From Chitinophaga pinensis (GTDB lineage: Bacteria; Bacteroidota; Bacteroidia; Chitinophagales; Chitinophagaceae), in assembly GCA_945878115.1 (NCBI GenBank), contig CAMDVD010000006.1:27838-91837 (forward strand): a stretch of DNA of 64,000 bases. Direction: 5' to 3'. The notes beneath the pieces were generated by a model, which was not told the origin of the DNA, made no database searches, and worked only from the letters and a program-made list of their open reading frames with translations. Below, piece by piece: positions 23,852 to 34,310 of the stretch (its first letter is position 1; each line of letters opens with the position of its first letter). The position numbers and the translations under genes were made by a program.

Positions 23852-26800
23852 ATGAAAATACTTGCCATACGCATTAGAAATTTAGCTTCATTAGAAGGAA
23901 ATATAGAAATTGATTTTACCAAAGAACCCTTACATTCAGCAGGCATATTTGCCATTACGGGTGTAACCGGTGCAGGTAAATCAACCATACTCGATGCGCT
24001 TTGTTTAGCCTTGTATGCGAAGACGCCACGATATGAACAAGCAAATGCCAAAGTGGAAGTGCAAGGCGCTGGCATTTCACAAAATGACGCAAGAGGTATA
24101 CTTCGTGACGGCACCACAGATGCTTATGCAGAAGTTGAATTTGTTGGGATTGATCAAGAAATTTATGTATCCACTTGGACAGTTAGAAAAGCAAGAAATA
24201 AAGTAGATGGTAGTTTACAAGATGCGCAAATGAGTGTATGCAATAAAGAAACAAAGATTTCATTTCCTGCAAAAAAAACAGAAACCTTAAAAGAAATTGA
24301 ACGTTTAGTTGGCTTAAATTTTGAACAATTTACAAGATCCGTTTTATTGGCACAAGGTGAATTCACAGCCTTCTTAAAAGCAGATATACATGCCAAATCT
24401 TCTTTGTTAGAAAAACTAACTGGCACACATATCTACACCGAAATATCGAAATTAATTTTTGAAAAAAATAAAGAAGCACAAGAAGTTTTGCAACAATTAA
24501 GATTGCAAATGGAAGGCATAGAAATATTAAGCGAAGCCGAAATGCAAATCTTGCAAGAAGAAAAAAAGACTACTGAACAAACAATTCTTCAATTAGAAAA
24601 AGCACTCGAACAACTAGATAAAGAAATTACTTGGAAGCAAAATTGGAAAGACATTCAAGAACGAAAAAACAAACTAGAAGATGAATTACAATTTGCAATA
24701 AATCAGAAAAATGAAATTGCCGATACTGAAAAATTGTTAGTACAAGTAGAGCAAGTACAAGCTATCAAATCTGTATTTGAAGCCAAACTACAATCCATAG
24801 GACAACAAGATGCTTTACAAGCTAGGTTCCAACAGTTACAAGAGAAAAATACGAAGCAGAAGGATGAAATAGAATTAATGGAAAAAGAAGTTTCCATATT
24901 GGAAACACAACAAATAAAAGTAAGCGCAGAATTCGCCGATGCAAAACCTCAAATAGAAAAAGCTAAAGAATTAGACACCATTTTAATTCAAAAAGAAAAT
25001 CAACTAGCGCATGCTAAAATAGATGAAAAGAATGCGCTTCTTCAGAAACAACAAACTGAAAAAAAGATAGAAGAGAACAACCTAAAAATTGTTGAATTAA
25101 AAATATGTATTCTCAAAATAACTACATGGCAAAATGAAAATATAAGCAGAGAAATTATTGCAAAAAATATAAATCTGATTGCGGATAAATTGTCTACGCT
25201 ACAATCTATTCAACAGGATAATAAGAAACAAGTAGATAGCTTAGATTTAGTAGAAAAACAAAAAACTAAGCTTGTCGAACTTGTTTCAGGCTCGACATCC
25301 GAACTACAAAAAAATCAAACAGCAACAGAAGAATTACAAGAACAAATTAATAAGCAATCTCAACAATTACAGATTTTTAAAATTGAGGATATTAAGGCAA
25401 AAGAAAATGAATACAGACAAAAAGAAAAAATAATCATTTCTGCAAATGGGCTTTGGAAAATTCTATATCAAACCGAACTAGAATGTCAGCAAAAGGCAAC
25501 ACTATTAGAGAAAAGAAAAACAGAGCTGGATAATTATAAACTTTCGCTGATTCAAACTAAGGATAACCTTTCAACAGCTAAAATAAAACGAGAAGCTATT
25601 GATAAACAAGTCTCTAAAATGAAGCTGCTTATTGCAGAAAGCGTTACTGAAATGCGCTCTCACTTAACTGATGGTGAAGAGTGTCCTGTTTGTGGAAGCA
25701 AGGAACATCCCTTTGCGCAGACAAGGGATTTACTGTCTACAAAAATGTTTGAGGAGCTTGAAGCCGAACAAAAATTACTTAGCGCCGTATTTGAAAAAAT
25801 CAATAAAGAATATAATCGATTAGAACAATCCATTGAATCTTTAAGCAAGCAATTAGTGGATGAAGAGAAAGAATTAACACTTAAAAATTCTCAATTATTA
25901 AGTTACAAAAATGAGTGGCAGAACTTAGAAATATATTCAGAAATTAAAGAAATTCAAGCAGCAGAAATGTCCTCTTGTTTAAGTGCAAAAGAAACAGAAT
26001 TAAATACAGCAATGGGCGAAGTGCAAATTCAATTACAAAATTTTGCGGAAGAAAATAATAAATTAGAAATCCTAAAAAACAACTTGAATACAGTAGAAAA
26101 AAATCTACAAAAATTATCCGAACAACACCAAAGCAACATTCATCAGCAAGGAAATAATACGAATGAAATAACTCGAATAAAAAATAGTATAGAGGAACTG
26201 GCAAATAAAACCAATACTCAAATTGCAGATTTGAATAACTATTTTCAACAACCCAATTGGATTCAACATTGGGAAAAAGATGCCAATGATTTTGAAAATA
26301 AATTAAATCTATTTGCTAAAACATGGAATGAAAATAATGAGTCATTATTGGCAAACAACAACAGCTTAAACTTAGCAACAGCAGCCATTGCACAGTATCA
26401 ATCACAATACGCAAAGGATGAATTGGATTGGAAGAATAAAGTAAATAATTGCAAACAATTCCATGATGAATACCATCAACTCTTCAACCAAAGGCAAGAA
26501 ATTTTTGAAGGAAAAAAAATAGAAGCCATTGAATTGGTATTCAAAGTAGCAGTGGACAATGCCACTGAAGAGTATGATAAAAACAATTCTCTCTTGGCTA
26601 CAAGACAAATCGAGAAAGCAAAAACAGATGGTGAATGTCTACAAGTTGAAAATGAGATTAAAAAACAAAAAGAAATTATTATTCAACAAAAAGAATCCAT
26701 TCAACATTGGTTGCAGAATTATAATACAAAAGCAGAAATTTTGTTGGATGAAATACAACTTTCATCACTCATGCAATACACCCATGCATGGATTAACACA

Positions 26801-27574
26801 ACAAGAAATGATCTTCAAAAAATCAATGATAAAGTAAAACATACACACGCTTTATTGCAGGAAAACAATCGTACTTTGCAAGAACATATAAACAAAAAAA
26901 TATCTGACAAAGAAGAAAATATTTTATTAGAAGATAAAGAAAAGACGAAGGAAAATCTGAACATCGCAAGAACAGATAAACACAAATTTGAATCTAGAAT
27001 ATTGATGCAAGCAGAGAATGAGAAGAAAGCAGGCAATTTGCAATCTCAAATAAATGAGCAGCAAATGAGTTCTTCACAATGGGCGAAGCTCAATGAGTTA
27101 TTAGGTTCGGCAGATGGTAAAAAATTTAGACAATACGCTCAAGAATATACATTGGACGTATTGCTATCTTACGCTAATATTCATTTAAAAAATTTAGCCG
27201 ATCGCTATCAATTATCTCGCATTCCAAATACATTGGGCTTACAAATTATGGACTGCGATATGGGCAATGAAATCCGCACGGTGTATTCATTATCTGGTGG
27301 CGAATCGTTTTTAGTTTCACTAGCGCTTGCCCTTGGTTTAGCGTCACTTTCTTCCAATAAAATGAAAGTAGAATCCTTATTTATTGATGAAGGTTTTGGC
27401 TCCTTAGATGCAACTACATTAAGCATTGCTATGGATGCATTAGAACAATTGCATAACCAAGGTCGTAAGGTTGGTGTGATATCACATGTACAAGAAATGA
27501 CAGAACGCATTCCTACGCAAATCCATATTTATAAACTATCGAATGGTAAAAGTAAGTTGGAGATAATAGGATGA
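23852..27574 (+). CDS. sbcC: Exonuclease SbcCD subunit C (Rad50-like ATPase)
   Basis: The 1240-residue ATPase drives the SbcD nuclease. Walker A is GVTGAGKSTILDAL (about residues 37-50), followed by LAQGEFTAFLKAD. Long coiled coils flank the zinc hook CPVCGSKEHP near residue 611, where two complexes join. The ABC signature YSLSGGESFLVSLALALG and Walker B SLFIDEGFGSLD lie in the last 100 residues, and the D-loop and switch His (VISHVQEM) follow. All key residues are present, so the complex should be active. It starts 3 bp after sbcD. Confidence 0.95.
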   Translation: MKILAIRIRNLASLEGNIEIDFTKEPLHSAGIFAITGVTGAGKSTILDALCLALYAKTPRYEQANAKVEVQGAGISQNDARGILRDGTTDAYAEVEFVGIDQEIYVSTWTVRKARNKVDGSLQDAQMSVCNKETKISFPAKKTETLKEIERLVGLNFEQFTRSVLLAQGEFTAFLKADIHAKSSLLEKLTGTHIYTEISKLIFEKNKEAQEVLQQLRLQMEGIEILSEAEMQILQEEKKTTEQTILQLEKALEQLDKEITWKQNWKDIQERKNKLEDELQFAINQKNEIADTEKLLVQVEQVQAIKSVFEAKLQSIGQQDALQARFQQLQEKNTKQKDEIELMEKEVSILETQQIKVSAEFADAKPQIEKAKELDTILIQKENQLAHAKIDEKNALLQKQQTEKKIEENNLKIVELKICILKITTWQNENISREIIAKNINLIADKLSTLQSIQQDNKKQVDSLDLVEKQKTKLVELVSGSTSELQKNQTATEELQEQINKQSQQLQIFKIEDIKAKENEYRQKEKIIISANGLWKILYQTELECQQKATLLEKRKTELDNYKLSLIQTKDNLSTAKIKREAIDKQVSKMKLLIAESVTEMRSHLTDGEECPVCGSKEHPFAQTRDLLSTKMFEELEAEQKLLSAVFEKINKEYNRLEQSIESLSKQLVDEEKELTLKNSQLLSYKNEWQNLEIYSEIKEIQAAEMSSCLSAKETELNTAMGEVQIQLQNFAEENNKLEILKNNLNTVEKNLQKLSEQHQSNIHQQGNNTNEITRIKNSIEELANKTNTQIADLNNYFQQPNWIQHWEKDANDFENKLNLFAKTWNENNESLLANNNSLNLATAAIAQYQSQYAKDELDWKNKVNNCKQFHDEYHQLFNQRQEIFEGKKIEAIELVFKVAVDNATEEYDKNNSLLATRQIEKAKTDGECLQVENEIKKQKEIIIQQKESIQHWLQNYNTKAEILLDEIQLSSLMQYTHAWINTTRNDLQKINDKVKHTHALLQENNRTLQEHINKKISDKEENILLEDKEKTKENLNIARTDKHKFESRILMQAENEKKAGNLQSQINEQQMSSSQWAKLNELLGSADGKKFRQYAQEYTLDVLLSYANIHLKNLADRYQLSRIPNTLGLQIMDCDMGNEIRTVYSLSGGESFLVSLALALGLASLSSNKMKVESLFIDEGFGSLDATTLSIAMDALEQLHNQGRKVGVISHVQEMTERIPTQIHIYKLSNGKSKLEIIG

Positions 27575-27591
27575 TGAATAATACATCCCTT

Positions 27592-30435
27592 CTACTCAAT
27601 CACAATCTTCCTAGTCATTTGTTGATTACCATTGATGAATTGTACATAATATAATCCTTTCGCGAAGGAGGAAGTAGGAATAGTGAAATGAAGACTTTTT
27701 AAATTATTATTTACTGTTTGTTGGGTTATCATTTTGCCGCTCGCCTGATAAATGCTATAATGCAATTTACCAATCTCTAATCCTTCCAAATGCACATTTA
27801 CAAAGTCTTTTGCAGGCATTGGATATAAATTAGCTGCTAATACGGAAGAAGCAATTTGCGCATGTACTATGATGGAGTAGTTTGATTTTCCATTCACATC
27901 TACTTGCTTAATCCGATAATAATTTATGCCATCTACTGGGACAAAATCGGTTATTGCATATTCATTTTTTTCTTCACTATCACCAGCACCTTTCACGCTA
28001 TTTATTTTTTCAAAATGGATACCATCTATACTTTTCTCTACATCAAAATGATCGCAATTCTTTTCCATTTCTGTTGACCAATGAATATCAATTTGTTTAT
28101 TGTCAATCGCCAAGGCACTTACATCACCCCATACAATCGGAAGCACAGTTACGATATTAGAACTAAACAAACCTCTACCATGTGTGGCTGCCACAAGGCG
28201 CTTATCTGCAGCTCTTACTTTAATCATATCTACACGCACATTAGCCAGTCCAGTATTGGTAGGTGCCCATGCGGTGGAAGCACCATTGATATTGTCTGTA
28301 GACCAAACGCCTAATTCCGTTGCGATAAATAATTGGTCATTATTTGACGGATTGAATACTGCCCATCGAATAGGCATATCAGGCAATGTAGCATTATCTA
28401 ATGAAGTCCAAGTAGGTGTAGCTGCTGTTCCATTCGCGGTCATAACCACGCTGTTTGTTACACCATAATTTGTCATGGTTGCAATAATGCTATCATCTAA
28501 TCCACTTGTTGATTTCCAAACTTCAATACAAGATACACTGCCACTTGCCCAAGGCGAATTTAAACTAGTAATCGTTGGAGAAGAACCAACATTTGCATTT
28601 ACAATTTTATATATACCTCCACCAGTAGTACCAACATAAACGGTATTCGCATTGTTTGGTGAAACCTTCACATGTCGCACCGCATCGCCATTGATGGCAA
28701 TACTCAATATTGTTTTTGTTGGCGTCGCAAATACATTCGTCCAACGTAAAAGTTCATTTGCGCCTCTTCCTGAATACAAAATATTGGAGCCATTTGCTAA
28801 GTCCATTGGATTCACAAAGGAACCCGTATTATCGCTGGAAAGGCTATTGAAATTTGCACCACCATCTGTTGAAGTGCTTACATTATTATAAACATAAGTC
28901 ACAATTTGTTTATTGCTATTGGTTTGATCTACAAAGCAAAAACAGCCATCACCGCCATTTACATCTATGGTGCTGTTCATACCGACCGTACTAAATTGCT
29001 GAGATCCATTGTCCTGAGCACCAGCCAAAAAATAATTTGATCCAGTAGTATTTGCAGTTGCACAAGAATAAAACTGCGTAACATTATATCCTTTATTACC
29101 AGTTGCTCCTGTGTTTTTTTCATCAAAAGTTGGAGAGCTTACACTGGCATTTCCGGAACGAAAAATACCACCATCATTACCTATATAAAGTACACTTGAA
29201 TTACCTGGTTCAAATATTGCGACATGCTGATCGGAGTGTATATATTGAAATCCAAAGCCCGCATACCAATGAGATTGTTGCGACCATGTGCCTCCGTTAT
29301 TTGTTGATTTAAACATATCTATTCCACCTATCCAAACTTTATTCGCATTGTTTGGATCTACTGCCAAAGCAAAATCATACCATGCTTGTGTTCTAGTAAA
29401 TTCAGGCGTCACACCAGGATCAGCATCGGTAGGTAAAGTTTTAACCGTCCATGTAACACCACTATTTGCCGAGTATAAAAAAGAAGAAGCACCATTGCCT
29501 GTTCCTGATTGACACACTGCATAAACAGAACTTCCATTGCAGGCAATATCTACTCGACGCACTGTACCAGCCTTTGTTGCAAAATCAGCAGAACTAGTCC
29601 AAGTTAATCCATCGTTTGCGCTTGTATAAAATTGTCCATTCGTAGTTGTGCCTTTTCCAGAAGAAGCATAAATAGTTCCACCTGCAGAAGCAATTTCGAT
29701 ATCGCCATAAAAGTCTGTCCCTGCGCTGACTTTCACGAAGGTAGACGCGGTTGTAACTGGCGCGGTTGTTCGCCAAATTCCTGTACTCGTTGCCACCAAT
29801 ACGGTACCAACAGAGGTCACCACTAATTTTTGACAATAATAAAAATCGCTATTATTTGCAGTGCTTGTAATCGAATTCCAAGTAGTACCACCATTGGTTG
29901 ATATCCATACACCAAGCCCTCTTATAGCATCTCCATTTCCACGACCTTCACCTGTTGCACAATACATTTTTTGTACATTGCTTGGATCATAATCCATGCT
30001 ACTGATTGCAAGATTATCCATGAAGTCATTATTATTTGTCCATAACGGTGTGCTTGCTGTAATATCTGTTGTTTTCCATAAACCACCACCAACAGAACCT
30101 GCCCATACGGTTTTTTTTGTAGCATCATTCGGATCTACCATGATGGTTCTAGTACGACCACCAATATTATTTGGACCACGTTCTTGCCAAGTAATACCAC
30201 TAATAGCGCCACGGGTCTTTTTGGCTTGCATTGTTTTTAATTGTTGCAAGGCAATTAATAATCTTTCTCTTGGTACTATTCCTAAACGGACATCCTTCGT
30301 AATTTCGTTCTCATAAGCGATTGCTTCATCTGGTTTATCGAAACTTAATTTTTTAATTTCTTTGTTTGAAATAATGGAAAATGATATTCCCAATAGAATA
30401 AATATACTAATACTCAAAATAGCGTTTTTTTTCAT
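27592..30435 (-). CDS. T9SS type A secreted protein with BNR/sortilin-like propellers
   Basis: The protein of about 947 residues starts at the ATG at 30435, where a signal anchor (MKKNAILSISIFILLGISFS) begins. Upstream ATG 30462 would add nine residues of little sense. The middle (about residues 90-730) is a photosystem-stability/VPS10-type double propeller with repeated Asp-box-like phrases (STNGGTTWNSI, STNNGGTWSQQ, SANSGVTWTVK). A fibronectin-like segment with DHFDVEKSIDGIHFEKIN follows. The T9SS type A tail is NLYPMPAKDFVNVHLEGLE ... GLYYVQFINGNQQMTRKIVIE. It is predicted to be secreted; glycan or protein binding are possible roles. It ends 17 bp from sbcC convergently. Confidence 0.85.
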   Translation of the reverse strand: MKKNAILSISIFILLGISFSIISNKEIKKLSFDKPDEAIAYENEITKDVRLGIVPRERLLIALQQLKTMQAKKTRGAISGITWQERGPNNIGGRTRTIMVDPNDATKKTVWAGSVGGGLWKTTDITASTPLWTNNNDFMDNLAISSMDYDPSNVQKMYCATGEGRGNGDAIRGLGVWISTNGGTTWNSITSTANNSDFYYCQKLVVTSVGTVLVATSTGIWRTTAPVTTASTFVKVSAGTDFYGDIEIASAGGTIYASSGKGTTTNGQFYTSANDGLTWTSSADFATKAGTVRRVDIACNGSSVYAVCQSGTGNGASSFLYSANSGVTWTVKTLPTDADPGVTPEFTRTQAWYDFALAVDPNNANKVWIGGIDMFKSTNNGGTWSQQSHWYAGFGFQYIHSDQHVAIFEPGNSSVLYIGNDGGIFRSGNASVSSPTFDEKNTGATGNKGYNVTQFYSCATANTTGSNYFLAGAQDNGSQQFSTVGMNSTIDVNGGDGCFCFVDQTNSNKQIVTYVYNNVSTSTDGGANFNSLSSDNTGSFVNPMDLANGSNILYSGRGANELLRWTNVFATPTKTILSIAINGDAVRHVKVSPNNANTVYVGTTGGGIYKIVNANVGSSPTITSLNSPWASGSVSCIEVWKSTSGLDDSIIATMTNYGVTNSVVMTANGTAATPTWTSLDNATLPDMPIRWAVFNPSNNDQLFIATELGVWSTDNINGASTAWAPTNTGLANVRVDMIKVRAADKRLVAATHGRGLFSSNIVTVLPIVWGDVSALAIDNKQIDIHWSTEMEKNCDHFDVEKSIDGIHFEKINSVKGAGDSEEKNEYAITDFVPVDGINYYRIKQVDVNGKSNYSIIVHAQIASSVLAANLYPMPAKDFVNVHLEGLEIGKLHYSIYQASGKMITQQTVNNNLKSLHFTIPTSSFAKGLYYVQFINGNQQMTRKIVIE

Positions 30436-30524
30436 GCGACTGAATTTTTCCAAAAATAACACAATGTGTGCGCAAAAAAAAGATGGGTTTCGTTTTAATG
30501 ACTATATTTATCCAATACAATGAT

Positions 30525-31241
30525 ATGAATTTAGAATGGCTACAAGGAATAGTTACAGATAGGATAGACGAAGCCTATAATACAAAACGTATTTTTATTG
30601 AAGTACAAGGCATCGAGCAATTTGATTTTAAACCAGGTCAATTTGTAACGCTGGATTTGCCTATTCATGAAAAAAAAAATAAACGCTGGCGCAGTTATTC
30701 CATTGCCTCAGCACCGAATGGCGGCAATACCTTTGAACTTATTATCGTTTTGCTAGAAGGTGGTTTGGGCAGTAATTTTCTTTGTAATGAAATAAAAATT
30801 GGCGACACAATTACCTTTCGTGGTCCTACTGGTGTATTTGTTTTACCGGAAACCATGGATCAGAATTATTATATGATATGCACTGGTACTGGCATTGCAC
30901 CGTTTAGAAGTATGATACATCATATTCAACAACAACAAATACCGACTAAAAATATTTACCTCATTTTTGGCACACGAACACAACATGACTTATTGTATTT
31001 TGATGAATTGAATGCGCTTCAAAACCAAATGCCACAGTTTCATTTTATACCTACACTTTCAAGAGAAGAATGGACAGGTGAACATGGATATGTACACGCT
31101 ATTTATCAGCGCTTATGCAAAGAGGATCCAGATGCACAATTTTTATTATGCGGTTGGAAAAAGATGATAGACGAAGCGCGTAATAACCTACTGACTATGG
31201 GTTATGACAAAAAACAAATTCATTTTGAACTCTATGGTTAA
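30525..31241 (+). CDS. FAD/NAD(P)-binding ferredoxin reductase-like protein
   Basis: The protein of about 238 residues has the two-domain ferredoxin-NADP reductase fold. The FAD-binding motif is RWRSYSIASAP, with FKPGQFVTLDLP before it and GGLGSNFLCNEIKIGDTI after it. The nucleotide-binding domain starts with MICTGTGIAPFRSMIHHI and ends FLLCGWKKMIDEA with HFELYG. There is no extra iron-sulfur domain. I prefer the ATG at 30525 (MNLEWLQGIVTD) because the upstream extension to 30468 is hydrophobic and unlike the family. It reduces a small carrier or flavin with NAD(P)H; the partner is unknown. Confidence 0.85.
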   Translation: MNLEWLQGIVTDRIDEAYNTKRIFIEVQGIEQFDFKPGQFVTLDLPIHEKKNKRWRSYSIASAPNGGNTFELIIVLLEGGLGSNFLCNEIKIGDTITFRGPTGVFVLPETMDQNYYMICTGTGIAPFRSMIHHIQQQQIPTKNIYLIFGTRTQHDLLYFDELNALQNQMPQFHFIPTLSREEWTGEHGYVHAIYQRLCKEDPDAQFLLCGWKKMIDEARNNLLTMGYDKKQIHFELYG

Positions 31242-31268
31242 GTCCTATTTTACCTTTAATTTTATCCC

Positions 31269-32693
31269 ATGAAAAAAATTATCTTCTTCCTATTGTTAGC
31301 ATGTTCCTATTTTTCGAATGCACAAATAACAGTGTATAAAAAAATTGCGCAACGACATGACGATTACGCAAATAATAATTGGCGTGGACAAGACTCTATT
31401 TTATTCGCGTATAATACAGATGCAGCACTTACGAATTTAACTGCGCTCAAAGGGGATTCAAATAATGGTTGGAATAATTATTATAAATATTCTTACGTCC
31501 TAAATGCATTGGATAAAGTACTCGTACAAACCAGAGAAAATTGGAATGGTACAAGCTGGGTTAATAATACTCGTTATACGTATACCTATGATGTGAATGG
31601 CGACAATTCATTGATAGAATACCACACATGGAATGGCAGCACATGGAATGCGGCTGGACAAATAACCTATACAGGTTATAATGCATCCCATAAATTTCAA
31701 GACGAAATTGCCTATGTAAACTCTGCGGGCAATTGGGTTCCTTTATCTAAAAACCACCATGAATATGTAAATAATGCGGACAAAATAAATGTGTTGGAAA
31801 AATACTTTTGGAATAGCAGTACCGCTACTTGGACAAAAAACGAACGTTACTATTACAACTACAACCTAGATTCCATAAGCATTGCAACGCGTTCTTTACC
31901 AGATACTAATCAAGCATGGGCAACAGTAACTCGTGTTATGTATAATTATTCTACTACACCTTTTCTCCTGAATGAAACGGTAAATCAAAAATGGGATACT
32001 TCATTGGTTACACCAATTTGGGTGAATACTTCACGCATTGTAAATACCTATACAGCTTCTAACCTCATTCAAAAAAACTTGACTGAACTTTATGTAAATG
32101 GTGCATGGAATGCCAGTGCACGTAATACATATACTTATAATGCATCCGATAAATTGATAGAATATTATACGGAACTTGTCAATAATGGATGGCAAAATAA
32201 TGCAAGAAAAACCTATGCGTATACAAGCAATAATATCACAGAAGAATTGCAGTATATTGGCAATGGAAATTCTTGGGACTTAGATAAAAAAATAAATTAT
32301 GATTATGATATGCAAGACAATAATATCTATAAAGAACAAAATCAATATACAGGTGCTAACTATTTGCCATTGACAAGAGATTTCTATTATTACAATATGT
32401 TTGTAGTTGGAATTCCAATTGTTTCTGATGTTAAAAATTCTTTTGTATTGTATCCAAATCCAAGCAGCAATCAAATCCATATTGAATACACCGCAGAAAA
32501 AAATAAACATATTGCTGTACATATTATTGATCAAATAGGGAAAGAAAAAATCTTCATGACACAACCACTATTTACTGGTCAAAATAATATTAGTATTCCT
32601 TGCGAAACACTTGCTGCTGGCACCTATTACGTACAAATTACTTCATTAGAAACAGGTTTATCCCAAACAGAAAAATTCCAAATGCTAAAATAA
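31269..32693 (+). CDS. T9SS type A secreted protein with Trp/Tyr-rich repeats
   Basis: The 474-residue protein has a signal peptide (MKKIIFFLLLACSYFSNAQ). About ten repeats of 30-35 residues follow, of the form WNGTSWVNNTRYTYTYDVNG and YNASDKLIEYYTELVNNGWQ. They resemble the YD/RHS-like beta-strand repeats of secreted Bacteroidota proteins. The T9SS type A tail reads SFVLYPNPSSNQIHIEY ... AAGTYYVQITSLETGLSQTE. It is predicted to be exported to the surface. No enzymatic motif is seen. It stands 27 bp after the reductase gene but is probably transcribed on its own. Confidence 0.83.
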   Translation: MKKIIFFLLLACSYFSNAQITVYKKIAQRHDDYANNNWRGQDSILFAYNTDAALTNLTALKGDSNNGWNNYYKYSYVLNALDKVLVQTRENWNGTSWVNNTRYTYTYDVNGDNSLIEYHTWNGSTWNAAGQITYTGYNASHKFQDEIAYVNSAGNWVPLSKNHHEYVNNADKINVLEKYFWNSSTATWTKNERYYYNYNLDSISIATRSLPDTNQAWATVTRVMYNYSTTPFLLNETVNQKWDTSLVTPIWVNTSRIVNTYTASNLIQKNLTELYVNGAWNASARNTYTYNASDKLIEYYTELVNNGWQNNARKTYAYTSNNITEELQYIGNGNSWDLDKKINYDYDMQDNNIYKEQNQYTGANYLPLTRDFYYYNMFVVGIPIVSDVKNSFVLYPNPSSNQIHIEYTAEKNKHIAVHIIDQIGKEKIFMTQPLFTGQNNISIPCETLAAGTYYVQITSLETGLSQTEKFQMLK

Positions 32694-32740
32694 ATTTTCC
32701 TTTGACATACTAAATCCGATGCAGTGCGCGTTATGTCGCA

Positions 32741-33403
32741 ATGAAAAATATCCTCTTCCTCTGTCTTAGTATTTGCAGTTTACAAAGCAACGCACGTGTC
32801 ATAGAAAAAAAGACCAGTCATGAACTTGGATTTCATATGGAGTCCTCTACTCCTCAAAGTGATTTTTCTTTACATGGTATTGGTATTCAGTACAAAAAAT
32901 GGACTAATCCTTATCACGCATTTCGATTCATGGGAAGCGTCAGTGTAGACTATCATCGAAGCAATTTTTTACAAAAACAATACATACAAAATGATACTTC
33001 TTTTCGAGAGTTTATGCGCAATAAAAGCACTGCCTATAATGTGTCGGTGGGAAAAGAATATCGTAAAAATTTTTATAAGCATGTATACTTTTCTGCTTTT
33101 GCCGACTATCGTTTTTCTTATGCAACAGGTCAATCCAACCTTGGTATTGCCAAAACCTATAATGCAATACATGACCAATTAAATACTACAACAAGCATCA
33201 GCAATACTGGCACAGATTATCATTCAATTCGAACTGGCATCTCGCCAGGATTATCAGCCCAACTGGTTTTCAACAGAATGATAATTGGTATGGAAACTGC
33301 AAGCTATATTTTCTATTCTTATGAAAGTACGAGCAAGGTATCTGATTTCGAATTGAATGTGAATAGCATGTTTCACCGAATTTATTTGTCATATCGGTTT
33401 TAA
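32741..33403 (+). CDS. Predicted outer-membrane beta-barrel protein
   Basis: The 220-residue protein has a short signal peptide (MKNILFLCLSICSLQSNARV). Alternating polar and aromatic residues follow, typical of an 8-stranded barrel (GIGIQYKKWTNPYHAFRFMG, YFSAFADYRFSYATG), ending in the barrel C-terminus FHRIYLSYRF. I do not recognise a family. It follows the T9SS gene by 47 bp and may be co-expressed. The terminal Phe and the strand pattern make outer-membrane insertion likely. Confidence 0.65.
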   Translation: MKNILFLCLSICSLQSNARVIEKKTSHELGFHMESSTPQSDFSLHGIGIQYKKWTNPYHAFRFMGSVSVDYHRSNFLQKQYIQNDTSFREFMRNKSTAYNVSVGKEYRKNFYKHVYFSAFADYRFSYATGQSNLGIAKTYNAIHDQLNTTTSISNTGTDYHSIRTGISPGLSAQLVFNRMIIGMETASYIFYSYESTSKVSDFELNVNSMFHRIYLSYRF

Positions 33404-33484
33404 AGTACGGGGAAATAATTTTACTGTACTCCAATTATTTGAACGAGAGGGAGACTTCTCCTTCTAGTATTAGATGAATATTAG

Positions 33485-33531
33485 CTGGCGCGAGAATGAA
33501 GCGTTGGTATTATGCGCTGGCATCTCGTGCT
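33485..33531 (+). repeat. 47-bp repeat, copy 1
   Basis: Starts CTGGCGCGAGAATGAAGCGT and ends TCTCGTGCT. GCGCGAGA and TCTCGTGC can pair as a stem with one G-U. A second copy of identical length and direction lies at 33881-33927, on the other side of the small membrane protein gene. Confidence 0.75.
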
Positions 33532-33561
33532 GTTGCTTTATAAATTAATGCACATAAATAT

Positions 33562-33852
33562 TTAGTCATTTTCTTCTTCTATTTCCTCATCTAATTCTGG
33601 CGTAGCCATTATTCTCGATATAAACCAAACTGTTCCTTTTTTAGATTTAAAAATTTTTGTCGCCAAAATAATTCCAATCAATAGTCCTAAAACGCCAATA
33701 CTAATTCCAGCTATTTTACCGATCAAATTTTCGGAATTGAAATAGATAATTGCCCCAAAAATTCCACCGATTAGCGTTGGTGAAATCATTATTTCGAACC
33801 AAGCAACGATTTCAGTTATTAACTCCAATATTTTAAACCACATTATTCTCAT
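33562..33852 (-). CDS. Small membrane protein, unknown function
   Basis: The 96-residue protein has two membrane segments (about residues 22-38, ISPTLIGGIFGAIIYF, and about 46-68, IAGISIGVLGLLIGIILATK). A Lys-rich turn and an acidic tail (ELDEEIEEEND) follow. No family is recognised. The gene is alone and sits between two direct copies of a 47-bp palindromic repeat, one just upstream and one just downstream. That suggests it could move or be gained as a unit. The start could be ATG 33852 or the Met three codons later. Confidence 0.6.
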   Translation of the reverse strand: MRIMWFKILELITEIVAWFEIMISPTLIGGIFGAIIYFNSENLIGKIAGISIGVLGLLIGIILATKIFKSKKGTVWFISRIMATPELDEEIEEEND

Positions 33853-33880
33853 TTTTAAAATTAAAATATCGTTTATAGTT

Positions 33881-33927
33881 CTGGCGCGAGAATGAGGCGT
33901 GGCCTTTGTGTGATGGCTTCTCGTGCC
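33881..33927 (+). repeat. 47-bp repeat, copy 2
   Basis: Same start (CTGGCGCGAGAATGAGGCGT) and end (TCTCGTGCC) as copy 1 and the same 47-bp length. It lies upstream of the small membrane protein gene. The middle differs more than the ends, as expected for a hairpin with a free loop. Confidence 0.75.
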
Positions 33928-34119
33928 TTAGTTCTTCAAAGCAAATAAACTAAAAGTATAGTTCTCTATGAAATACCTTTTGTTTAATAGTTTCATCTTG
34001 TTGCCTTCAACAACACATTATTCTATCCTGTGAAAATTTCAATTTTGAAAAACAATATTTATATAATCAATGGCTATACTAAGCATGTTATGAAAACAAA
34101 AGTACTTAGGTGCAGTTGT

Positions 34120-34200
34120 ATTGCGGCAACGATAGTAGTGAAAATCCTTTTTGCTGGCTCTGCAGCAAAAAGATTGAAACGGATAGCGTGCATGCCGCCC
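34120..34200 (+). repeat. Modular hairpin repeat, copy D (81 bp)
   Basis: ATTGCGGCAACGAT ... GCCGCCC frame around a perfect CTTTTTGCTG/CAGCAAAAAG hairpin. It lies in the 458-bp gap between the small membrane protein gene and batB. Apart from this and the 47-bp repeat, I see nothing in the gap. Confidence 0.85.
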
Positions 34201-34310
34201 AAATAATTCTCACAACAAATTAAATTTATCCAAAAAAATCAGCCTTCACAAAATAGTTAAAACTTTCTTAAATTTGAAATGCTTAGAACATGCTGCATTA
34301 TTTTTGCCGC

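Noticed and set aside
22613..27574. SbcCD as a phage-defence system
   Set aside because: Both genes have complete housekeeping motifs and no defence partners next to them, so the ordinary repair complex is the better reading.
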